Assembly (NCBI GenBank): GCA_027625915.1
Contig: JANTQA010000033.1
Coordinates: 6,758,001 to 6,822,000, forward strand
Source: Anaeramoeba flamelloides
Taxonomy: Eukaryota; Metamonada; Anaeramoebidae
Length of the DNA: 64,000 nucleotides
Direction: 5' to 3'
Below, piece after piece: positions 33,647-43,597 of the stretch. The notes beneath the pieces were generated by a model, which was not told the DNA's origin, did not search any database, and saw nothing but the letters and a program-made list of their open reading frames with translations. A program made the position numbers and the translations under genes. The number at the start of each line of letters is the position of its first letter. Within the stretch, counting starts at the first letter, position 1.

Positions 33647-35900
33647 GAAAATGATTTGCCAAACAAAATTCAAGTACATTTTGCTTTATTAGCAAAATTC
33701 AATTTTCAAGAAAATCTGTTAAAGCATATATAATCAAATATATAAATTCCACATAAAATGGTATTCAACTAGTATTAGGGAAAAAAAAAAACAATATCAG
33801 AAAGAAAAAACAACACTTTTTTTCATTCTCTTTAAAATAGAATAAAAAAAAATAACTGGGGAAATAGATAAACCAGAGTGTATATTATTATTCTTGAAAA
33901 GTTATCTATTTTGGGAAAAAAAGTAAAAAAGAGACAATTATATCATCATCTTTTTAATTGGTGGCCTGGATTAGGTCTTAAAATTAAAAGTAAGTTTTTT
34001 TAAGACACAAAAAAAAATATCTTGTATTAAAAACAAAATAGTGGGTTCAATCACAATAACATTTTTTATTCTACTCTCTTTTAGTGATAGGGGGGTTCTT
34101 TGGTTGATATCTTATTGAAACTTTGTTGAAAAAAATTACGATTATTGAGGATCTCAAAAACTAACGAGAAAGATTTTGATAAAGAATATAGATCTGTATT
34201 TCATTTATTTTTTTGTTTGGAATTAATATACTGAATTATTTGTTTGTTTTAATTTTTTTCTTAATTTCATTGATTTCCTTTTTATTTTCATGTTCTATTA
34301 AGGATTCAAAATAAAAATATTATTGGATTTTTTTCGTTTATCTTTTTTTCCCCAATAAGTAAGGAATAATTGAACAAAAAATGACAAATTTCTTATTTTT
34401 TTACAATTTTTATCTTAGGTATCTTTAATTTTAAGTTCAAATAGTCAAATATTCAACAGTAACATTCATCTAATAATAGCAGTTCTACATTATCTGATGT
34501 GCTCCCTTAATATATTTAAATTTAATAAATAATCAAAAATTAAAAAAAATTTAAAACTAAAATTATGAATTACTATGTTTAAAACTTGACGGGGTGTTGT
34601 GTTATTGTGTTATTTACTTTTATTACTCAAAAAGAATTTTCATTCTGAAGATATTAAATAAAAAATTCCAATTTCAAAGAAATTACTAATTTCTAAGTCA
34701 AAAACTATAAAATAAAATTTGAAAAAAATAAATTCTTGAATTGAAAAGCAATCAATAAAAAAAAATTTTAAAGTATTTTCGAGTTAAATTTCAAATTTAA
34801 AAACATTCCAACTCGTAAAAGTAACTCTAAAAAATATTTAGAAGAGCTTTTGAAAATTTTTTTCTGTTTATAGATTTGAAATTGAAATTTTGAAATTGTA
34901 AAAGCAAATATCTAAACGGTAAAGAAGAGTAAAATTGTGAAAAGTTGTAAAAAATATTAACTTTTTTTTTAAAGGAAAAAGAAAAACTCTATAGTATTGT
35001 TTAACTGGGATTATTACACTTCTTCAAGAGTTTTTTTACTCAACAATTTCATTGATTTCTCTGAAAATTTTGCCATTATATTAAGTTTACCGTAAGAAAC
35101 AAATTACAATTTGATAATTTGCAATTAATAATTAATAATTTCTCTGAATTATTCTAGTGGTTTAGTAAAAGTACAAATATTATAAATATCAACAAATTTT
35201 ACTATTAAAACTCAATTTATTCAATATTTTAAAAAAAAAAAAACATGAATTCATATCGTTAATTTTATAAAAGTAAAATCGAATACTAATATCAAATAGT
35301 TTTATCTAATAATATCAATTATTTGTTTATGCTTTTAATTATTCGAAAAAAAATATATTATTTAATCATTTTAATAACAATAAATATTAAAAATTATCTT
35401 TAAATATAAAAAATAATTATTTTTTTATGATCTCTAATGTATTAAAATTTGATTTATTCTTCTGGTAATTTTAAAATAAAATGAGCTTTTGAATATTTTT
35501 GTTCGGGTTAACTCGAAATAAATACTTAAATCTCATATTTTCTTTCAATAAGAAAATTTTTTGCAGTTTTTCATTTATTTTTTTCAATAAAACCAAAAAA
35601 AAGGGAACTAGAAGATAGAGATCTTTTTTCTGTCAATTAAATGGTAAAAAATGAATTTTTTTAAAAATGAAAATTCTTTTTACAAAGTTGATATAAAGGT
35701 TTATTGATCAAGATTAATAGAAATTTTGAGAAAGTAACTTCTGACTCTATTTACAAAAAAAAAAAAAATTAGAGTTTCTTGATCTTAACTTATTCAAATG
35801 TAAAAATATTTTTTGTCCCCTTATTTTACTTTTTCGGCGCTTATTGGAAGGATAAAAATTTCGAATTACAGTGATCAAAATAATACGTGTATAAAGACTA

Positions 35901-36312
35901 TAATCCGTGTTTCAAGATATTCTCCGTGCTTTTTTTTTCTTCTTGTTCCAAGGCAACATCCAATCTTCTACCAAATAGTATACCTAAGTTCAAATCCATT
36001 TTGAAGGTAAACGTCTCGTTATTTTCAGTAAAATTAAAATTATTAATGCAAATAGTTGAAAATTTTCAATGAATATTCTGAGTCTTATTGTAATTTTTTG
36101 TTTTTTTCGATAAAAATTTTACTAAAAATTTACTCTATTTTTAGAGATAAATTTTGCAATTTGATCCTTCATTTTTAGAATATTTTGAAATAATAGAACT
36201 TTAAGAAACCAATATCATACTTTTTGAGGATTTATTGTCAGTTTCTTTGATTGGTTAATGTATAGGTCTTCTATAACAATAAAACACGCTTTTTATTTTG
36301 AAACACGGATTA
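35901..36312. repeat. Dispersed element family I, copy I1
   Basis: About 410 bp with inverted ends TAATCCGTGTTTCAAGATAT and TTTATTTTGAAACACGGATTA (shortened). It aligns along its length with 56669-57082 (shared AATAGTATACCT, then TTACTCTATTTTT and AGAAACCAATATCATACTTT). Confidence 0.75.
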
Positions 36313-36922
36313 AATTTTTTGGTACGCTTTATTTTGACTACAGTAAAGGTGTTATTAAGTTTGGTTAAGATTTTGCAAATAAGCTTTCTTTTCAATCAAA
36401 TTCTTTAATTAACAATGTAAAAGGTTTTCTTTTTTTTTCACATCAACCTTTGAATTCATTTTTCCCTTAATTTGTTGAAAAAATGGTAAAATATTTTAAC
36501 TTCATTTTCTTTTTTCACTTTTTGAATCAAGTTCACAAAATTACTACCTACTTTTTTGAAAACTCTATTTGGAAAAGAAGAATAAGTGAAATTAATTGAA
36601 AAACATTTCCAATGTGTTCACATAATTCTAATAAAAGAATAAAGAAACCCTACAAGAAATTAGAATTTACTACTCTCAGAGACAAAAATAAAAATAAACA
36701 TTATCCACAAAAAATAGTTTAAAAAGCTACAATAGTGATAAATTATTTCTTTGCAAATTTTTATAATTAAAACAAGAATTTGGTGAACTTTAACAATACA
36801 GTGTGAGTGTGTTTATCAAAACTTACAATCAACCAAAAAAATAACTTTTAATATTATTTTAGGAAACAGAATTTGTTAGTATTTCCTTTGCACCTTAACT
36901 TTAAAATTCAGAGGACTTTACG

Positions 36923-37220
36923 AAGCTTTACACTTTTAAAAGACACTTCCACTTTAAAAGAGTTGGAAAGTGGTTGTTAGGATTGTAAATTGTCTGAAAG
37001 TGGTTGAAAAGGCTGAAAGCTTTGAAAACTATCTTCAAGATTTGAAGTGGTTCAACGATTTGTAAAAGTGTTGAGATTTTTACATAATATAAACTACAAA
37101 CAATCTCATGACTTTTGTCAAGCTTTGAGCCTTTTCAACCACTTTCAGACAATTTACAATCCTAACAAACACTATCCAATTCTTTTAAAGTGGAAATGAA
37201 TTTTAAAAAGTGTTAAGCTT
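36923..37220. repeat. Foldback G just upstream of the CCCH gene
   Basis: About 300 bp hairpin. The left arm AAGCTTTACACTTTTAAAAG, then GGATTGTAAATTGTCTGAAA and GTGGTTGAAAAGGCT is mirrored by AGCCTTTTCAACCACTTTCA, then ACAATTTACAATCCTAACAA and GTGTTAAGCTT on the right. The loop region contains a second smaller set of related words. No other copy seen in the window. It ends about 150 bp before the CCCH start codon. Confidence 0.75.
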
Positions 37221-37371
37221 TTATACAATACAGGAGATTTTTTTAGGTGTTTCGTCACCTACTTTTTTCATTTTTTCCCCAACTCATTCTTTTACATTTT
37301 TTTGCTTTTTTTCTTTTTTAAATTTTTTTTTTATTTTATTCTTGACTTCAGTCTTATTTGTGTGTCTAAAT

Positions 37372-37866
37372 ATGTTCTATCAAAACGAACCAATACTAAT
37401 TCAAAAACAACCAATCTTGAGTATTTCGTCACCTGATCAATTTACTCATTTCCGCCCACAAAACAATCCACTTCATAATCTCTTGTTAAAAACAAAACCA
37501 AATCTTACAACTCCCACAAGAACAAATTATGAAGCAAAAGAGCCCACGAGCAACACCAAGAGTGAAGGCTCAAAACAAGCCAAAGTCAACAACCGTAATA
37601 TCAAGAATTTAAAATATAAAACAGAAGTGTGTCGTAATTTTTTTGGAGACGAGTGTGTTTGTGAATTTGGTAAAAGATGTAACTTTATTCATTATAGAGA
37701 TAAACCAGAATCAATTGCACTCGGATCCGTTCATGCACTTAAGGCACTAAACCTGTACCATTTAGTTTCTAACCGAAACCTGATCACAATCCAACAACAA
37801 CAAAAACAACAGCAAAGAAAACAACGAAGAAGATTGCCAATATTCCAGTCACTTACAAAGTATTAA
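37372..37866 (+). CDS. Single CCCH zinc-finger protein, TTP-like lead-in
   Basis: 164 residues from ATG 37372. An in-frame extension back to 37210 is almost entirely Phe/Leu/Ser and is more likely untranslated T-rich leader. The finger reads YKTEVCRNFFGDECVCEFGK and then RCNFIH (residues 82-107). The KTE-C lead-in and C-x5-C-x3-H end are those of tristetraprolin-type RNA-binding fingers. Spacing between the first two ligands is C-x9-C (Cys87, Cys97) instead of C-x8-C; Cys95 could also serve. Only one finger is present, whereas TTP proteins have two. The tail is Gln/Arg-rich (residues about 146-158). Likely role: binding A/U-rich RNA to control stability (inference from motif). The start lies downstream of foldback G. 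Confidence 0.83.
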   Translation: MFYQNEPILIQKQPILSISSPDQFTHFRPQNNPLHNLLLKTKPNLTTPTRTNYEAKEPTSNTKSEGSKQAKVNNRNIKNLKYKTEVCRNFFGDECVCEFGKRCNFIHYRDKPESIALGSVHALKALNLYHLVSNRNLITIQQQQKQQQRKQRRRLPIFQSLTKY

Positions 37867-38125
37867 ACTTTTTTACTTTTTTTAAAAACCCAAGGCTGTA
37901 TTCTTGAAAGAATTTTATTTTCGTGTAAAGGAAATTTGTTTGTGCTTTTAATCTTTATTTTTTTAATTTTATTTACTTTAATTTAATTTTTTTTTTCTTT
38001 TATTTTTTTTGTTTCAATCTTCTTTAATTTTGTTTAACTTTTATTAATTTATTTATTTGCTTATTTTTTTTAAATAAACGTCTGTCATTTTACAAATTTA
38101 TATATATTTTTAATGAACAAAATGC

Positions 38126-38446
38126 CTAAAGTAAAAATTTAAATAAAAATATTTCTTTGATTTTCTTTTTCATTTGTTTTTTTTTATTATTGATTAAAGC
38201 CTCCACAAGCCTAGCACGAAATTGTTGACAAACAGAAAATTCATTCTTGGATTTCAGACTTTCACTTTTTTGTAAAAGCATTATATCGTCATATGATATC
38301 CTGATTAAAAAAAGTGATATTTTATAATACCAAGAAATTGTCTCTTTGAATTAAAATTTAATTTTTTTCATTTACAAACACTTGGAATGATCAATAGTTT
38401 TGCAAAATTTTTCTGATTTTTTGTAGATCTTCAATTTCTCAATATC
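38126..38446 (-). CDS. Last two exons of an unidentified spliced gene
   Basis: Exon 38446-38376 reads DIEKLKIYKKSEKFCKTIDH then SKC. It follows acceptor TTTTTTAG and ends at donor TGTTT/GTAAAT. A 75-bp intron ends in TTTAATCAG. Exon 38300-38126 continues in phase with LISYDDIMLLQKSESLKSKN, then EFSVCQQFRARLVEALINNK, a lysine-rich tail and a stop. Consensus splice sites, matching phase and natural composition make this a real coding end. I do not recognise the family. The protein must extend upstream (higher coordinates), where several coding-like islands lie; the region's full span is unknown. Confidence 0.6.
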
Positions 38447-39778
38447 CTAAAAAACAAAATGCAGGTCTATTTCAAAGTTATAATTAAATTTAATGATCAG
38501 TCTTTGGGTGTTTGCTTTTGCCTTATGAAAGGGTTTCATAAACAACAAGATTTTTTCTCCAGTTTTCACAGAAGAAATTTTTTTAAAAACGAATTTCAAA
38601 CCATAAAATGTATATGACAGGGTATAATCTTAGATTTTTTTTTTTGAATTTAACACCAGACACTGATAAATTCAAATAGTTGACAGAATATTTTTTCTTG
38701 TCTTTCTGTTTTTCAAATTTTTTCCTTGAGATTCGAATAAAGTAATTTATTGCTTAAATCTGAAGTAACTTTTTATAATTAGTTGATCTTTCAAATTTTC
38801 AATCTAAAGAACTATTTGAAGAGTTGATTTGATTAATTAACAAAAATTGAAATTGAATAAAAAATTTAAAAGTGTTTGAATATAAGTAAAAAAGTCAATT
38901 TTTATTTCTGTCAAATTTCAAGGTCAGTTTGGATGGCCTTTATCTGTTCCTTATTAGATCATATATTTTATCAAAAGACTCTTCCGATCTCTTATTGTTT
39001 GATTATTGATTTTATTTTGGTCTTTTTTTGAGTTAATTACTTGGTTTTTAAAAGTTGTTTATCAATTAAAATAGTATCATTTTTAATACTCTCATTTATC
39101 AATTAATATTGAAATTTCTTGTTTTCATATTGCAAAATATATTATTCTACATCAACAAATTTATAAAAAATATGATCTATTAAAAACCCCGTAAAATTAA
39201 TAATTTATTCTTTAATTTAGATCTTCATTTGTGAACTTGGAGAGAATTTACAAAATTCCACAAGGTATAAATACTGATAAATTCTTAAAAAAAGATTTGA
39301 ATTTAATTTCTCTTTTTTTCAAAGCATACATCCACCTTCAAAACACTTCTTAACAAAGAATATTTTGAGATACCAAGATATTGAACAAAGTTTCATCAAC
39401 TTTAATCCAATAATTTTTCTTTCGTTAAAAGTTAAGTTAAAAAAAGTAACAAAATGAAAAATGAAGAAAAGATTTCCCTTTATTTTTTTGAATTGATCAG
39501 TATTTACATCATTTTATATTTTCCCATACAAATTCTACACTGTAACAATTTCCTTTAACTTAGATTTAGAAAATAATACCAAGTCAATTTTAAAGTAACA
39601 GTGTAAATATATTATAAAAAAAAATTTTAATTTCAAGAAAGATAAACAATTCCTAAAACACAATAATTTTTCACATTAAAGGTTCTGTTTTAAAAGAACA
39701 AATTCTTAAATTTAGTTGATATTTTGGTTGGCTGTAATCAATTGTTTGATATATATATATAGAATTATTGAATTAAGT

Positions 39779-39977
39779 TACAGTCAGTTCCACTTTTACG
39801 GTACAAACTTTCAATGAAATTTAAGGAACAAAAAAATCTCAAATTAAGTAACAAAATTTGTAATTTTTTTTTTTACAATTTATTTTACTAGAATTTGAAT
39901 TTTGTGCCTTAATTTGAGATTTTTTTGTCTCTTAAATTTCGTTGAAAGTTTGTGCCTTAAAAGCGGAAATGTCTGTA
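39779..39977. repeat. MITE family D, copy D3
   Basis: About 199 bp palindrome: left TACAGTCAGTTCCACTTTTA, right half contains GTTGAAAGTTTGTGCCTTAA and ends GCGGAAATGTCTGTA. Interior AAAATCTCAAATTAAGTAAC is mirrored by TTAATTTGAGATTTTTTTG. TA flanks. A (TA)n tract follows 15 bp later. Confidence 0.85.
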
Positions 39978-39983
39978 GTTGAA

Positions 39984-39991
<8 letters not shown>

Positions 39992-40031
<40 letters not shown>
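39992..40031. repeat. (TA)n microsatellite
   Basis: About 20 TA units beside D3. Confidence 0.9.
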
Positions 40032-40034
<3 letters not shown>

Positions 40035-41602
40035 AAGATTCTACAATTCTTTCCTTATTTCAGAATTACATTTCATTGACAATACCGATTTTAAACCATT
40101 TTGATTGTCTGTAAAATCTAATTGGGTTTTTGAGAAATGACCTTAATTTTAGAATTGTTGAACTTGGTGATTGATTAAAATATCCCAAAGTTGTAAATAG
40201 CGGACATTATTATTTTATTATTTGAAAATATCTTGTGAATTTATGATGAGATACTATGAATTGTATATGTTTCCCAGAATTCAAAATAAGGGAATAAAAT
40301 CAAAGATAATAGACAATTATTTTAAATACTAGAAAAGATAAAATTGTTTTTTTTTTATTTTTAATAAATAATACAAAAAAATTAGGGATGTTTTTTTTTT
40401 TATTGTTGAGCAGAGGTGATTCAACAAAATTACCTCCTATTTGCCTGAAACTCTAAAATTGTATTTAGGGTTTTTTTATCCTAACTGTAATGTTTTTTTA
40501 TCCTAACTGTAATGAAAAATTAGGGATGTTAAATTTATTTAATTATTAAAAGAAAAATAAAAAAAAAAGAAACAAAAATTTTCTTTCTTTTTTTATTGTG
40601 TAAAACAATTGAATTTATGAATAAGTATAAGAAAAAAATATAATATTTAATATATCAAAAGTTAAAAGACCTGGGTAAAAAAGGTTTATTTCATTGTTTC
40701 AAATTTTAGAATAGTTAACATATTTTATACGTTTGTAGGTCTGAATAATTCATTTTCAGGATATTTATATTTTTTTTTAATTTTGGTTCAATTCTCTGAA
40801 TGTTTGGGGTGTATGGGAAATAGGTAGAAAAAATCTATATAATAACTAAACAATTTTTCCCAATGAGATCTTAAACAAATTAACTTTTTATAATTGTATC
40901 TTCTTGAAAAAAAATCTGAACTTATACAAATGATGTGAACAGAACTCATTAGTAACAATTTAAAACCAACCAAACAGTAAACTGAATCGAACTTTCCGTA
41001 CAATATATTGTGTTAATAATTGTACTGGGTGAATGTTGTCGAGTCGGCGATTTGTATTGGGGTTTTGTGGAAACAAGATTTGGGGTGCTTGTATACAAAA
41101 AAATGGATATAAAAAAAAATAAATATAATTTAAAAAAGTAAAAAACAACAAAAAAATACTTTGCAAACAAAATTCTTATTCTTAAAATACAGAGTTAAGT
41201 AATGGTAACCTTTCTATAAAGTTCTAATTTAATTCTGAAATATTATAATCTTTTAATTCAATCTATAACTTATCAAATATTGAGGGTTATTTTATTAAAA
41301 CAAAAGATGGTAATGATCCATAAATTTTCGGAATAAAAGATAACAACCGACAAGCCATTCAACATTTTGGTACACAAAAAACTTTTCAATAAAATTTTTC
41401 TGTTTTGTTTTTATTTTTATTGCCATCTTTTATTTCTTACTTTTCTTTCTATTTTTCTTTTCTTTTTTTTAGGAATAAAATGATTTCTTTTCATTATGTC
41501 ACTAAAAGCTACTATATCAGCAATAATATTCACCACATTATAAATACTCTATAAAAAATTGTGAATCACTTGAAATAATAAACTGATTTATATATATAAA
41601 CC

Positions 41603-41819
41603 AAATTTCAAAATTAGGGGCAAACTTTTTTTTTATTATTTTTTTCTTTTATCATTTGTCTTTCAAAAAATACAATGATTATACAACATTTTTATTTATT
41701 AATCTATTTTGGTTATTTTTTGTAAAAAATTTAGTAAAATACCTTATTATTCAAAAAAAAAACAAAATTAAACGAATTTTTTTCTGATGAAAAATCTGCC
41801 CATGTTTTTGAAATTAAAC
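41603..41819. repeat. MITE family S, copy S1
   Basis: About 217 bp; left AAATTTCAAAATTAGGGGCA, right TCTGCCCATGTTTTTGAAAT, i.e. approximate inverted ends. It aligns with 59529-59750 (shared TTTAGTAAAATAC.TTATTA and TTTTTCTGATG.AAAATCTG). It sits between two TA-rich tracts. Confidence 0.7.
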
Positions 41820-42629
41820 TTATATATATATATATATATACGTCCTTTAGTACCCAAGAACATCTAACCAATCAACCTGATTAATAAAATAATTTTAAAT
41901 TGTTCTAAAAATATATAAACCTGACAATTCAAAAAATATAAATAAAAAAACTAAAAACTAACAAAAGTGAAAAACAATTATTGAAATGAGCATTTTGGAT
42001 TTTTTAATACTCAGATTTTTACTGAAAAGGGGACAACAACAAGATTTTTTGCTCATAATGAAATTTATTTTTGAATACTTTTTACATTCTAAATTATCTA
42101 AATGATAATTTGTCTTTTCAATGATTTCATTTTTCCATTTGATCTTTTACAAAACAAAAAAAAGTATCAAAAAAAAAGAAAATAAATAACAAAAAAAAAA
42201 AAAAAAAAGTAGCAGAAAAAGAGAACAAAACACAAGAAAAGAACAAAAAGGAAAGTAAGAAAAGGAAATAAAATTGAAAAGGAGGTAAAAAATGATTAGG
42301 ATTCAAAATTTTGAAAATATTTTTACTGAGAAGAATATATGACAATACCATAAAACAACTTCTATTAACATTATAAAATGAGTAATAATTTGTGATAAAT
42401 CCATTAGTTAGAATAAATTTATATAAATAAACTTAGTATGTAACTTGTTTTGTTAAATCATCTCACCTCAATCATTAAAAAAAATAATTTATATTATTTA
42501 TTATAGAAATAAAAATTCCCGATCTCTATGTTAATTAATATTAAATAAACGAGTGGATATTCAAATTGTTAAATTATTAAAAACAGAATTGTTATTTAAG
42601 GAAATGTTAAATTTTAAAGAGTTGAAACA

Positions 42630-43127
42630 AAATAGTTGTAATGGGGAAATCAGTCTGCTTAAAGGTGTTGAATAGATATTAGAAAAATAATTAATATTTT
42701 AAATATTCAAAATTAAAACCATGTTTTGATTTTTTCTTATTTTCTCTTTTTTTTTTGGTACATTGTTCTTTAGCTTATATTTTTTTGTATCACAAGATTG
42801 ATTGTCGCCAAGTAACAACATGCTATTCCAATATTATTGCAAAAGTAAAAAAGATTTTAAAAAAATATATTTGATTTATATTGGGATTTTATTTGTTCTT
42901 CAATTATCGATCAAAATTAAAATCATTATTTTTTTCAATATGTCCAAAAGAATTCAACTTTTTCAATTTTTTCCGAAAATATATTGATTATTTCGATTAA
43001 CTTCAGGACAGTTATCAGCTATTCCCCAATGTGTATTATACTTTTTATTATTTCTAATTTATTTCTTTAAAGGACAATTATAAAAAATATTTGATATTTG
43101 AAATTTTTCTGGTTGCCATTTTGACTA
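42630..43127 (-). mobile_element. DNA transposon remnant family N, copy N3
   Basis: Same orientation as N1. The left part has GTTGTAATGG and TAGATATTAGAAAAAT; the right part has TTCTTTAAAGGACAATTATA and ends in decayed GGTTGCCATTTTGACTAAAA. Immediately beyond it the plus strand is open to 43216 (SRFGQISGFYSDDLLFLEYF), ending at a good donor AAAAG/GTATCC. That may be an exon of an unseen gene or an accident at the element edge. Confidence 0.5.
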
Positions 43128-43597
43128 AAACAAAGTTTATATCACGCTTTGGTCAAATATCTGGGTTTTATAGCGATGACCTTCTTTTTTTGGAATATTT
43201 TAGATTTAATCAAAAGGTATCCATTTTCCAAGCTTTTTTCTGAAATGAAAAGGTCGTGGTGTTCAATAGATTATAAAAAGAGAGAAACACATGCTACAAC
43301 CATATTTTTAAACCCTCTCTTTTCCTAAATGTAAAAAAAAAAATTTGGTATTTCCAAATTGAATAATTATGGTAATTATTCAAATAGTTTTTTCCAATAA
43401 AAAAAAAAAAAAAATTAATTAAAATTTTTTATTTTGAAAATTTTGGAAGATTTTAAAAATATATTTGATTGTTTTTAATAAACTTTTAATGTTTCAATTC
43501 CAAATTTAAATCAAAAAATAAAGAAAAAATAAAAAAAAAATAAAAAAAAATAAAAAAATAATTTTAATTTTAATTTTGTCAACCATAACAAAACTAT

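Larger units (their letters stand above)
32721..37371. other. Repeat-rich stretch between G-alpha and the CCCH gene
   Basis: Contains a (TA)n tract, N2, I1 and foldback G. About 33700-35870 has no recognisable gene or repeat beyond simple A+T-rich sequence. Confidence 0.5.
37867..43597. other. Stretch with one spliced gene fragment and several repeats
   Basis: Besides the minus-strand exons at 38126-38446 it holds D3, S1, N3 and (TA)n tracts. Other minus-strand protein-like islands: 38660-38760 (KKFEKQKDKKKYSVNYLNLS), 39335-39430 (IIGLKLMKLCSISWYLKIFF, ending at donor GTATGC), 41010-41095 (TPNLVSTKPQYKSPTRQHSP, behind acceptor ACAAG) and 41310-41375 (VYQNVEWLVGCYLLFRKFMD). They may be upstream exons of the same gene, but I could not join them in phase with confidence. 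Confidence 0.4.

Noticed and set aside
33592-33733. Open exon-like segment NPNRLNICNPLIKTGMCLEN behind a good acceptor
   Set aside because: Its first half aligns with the non-coding end of element N1 (CAAACCCTTTAAACACGTGT), so the frame crosses an element border and is probably accidental.
37210-37371. 54-residue N-terminal extension of the CCCH protein
   Set aside because: Almost entirely Phe/Leu/Ser from T-rich leader DNA; the next ATG begins ordinary sequence.
42127-42351. 74-codon minus-strand frame
   Set aside because: Pure Phe/Leu/Ser low-complexity from an A-rich tract.
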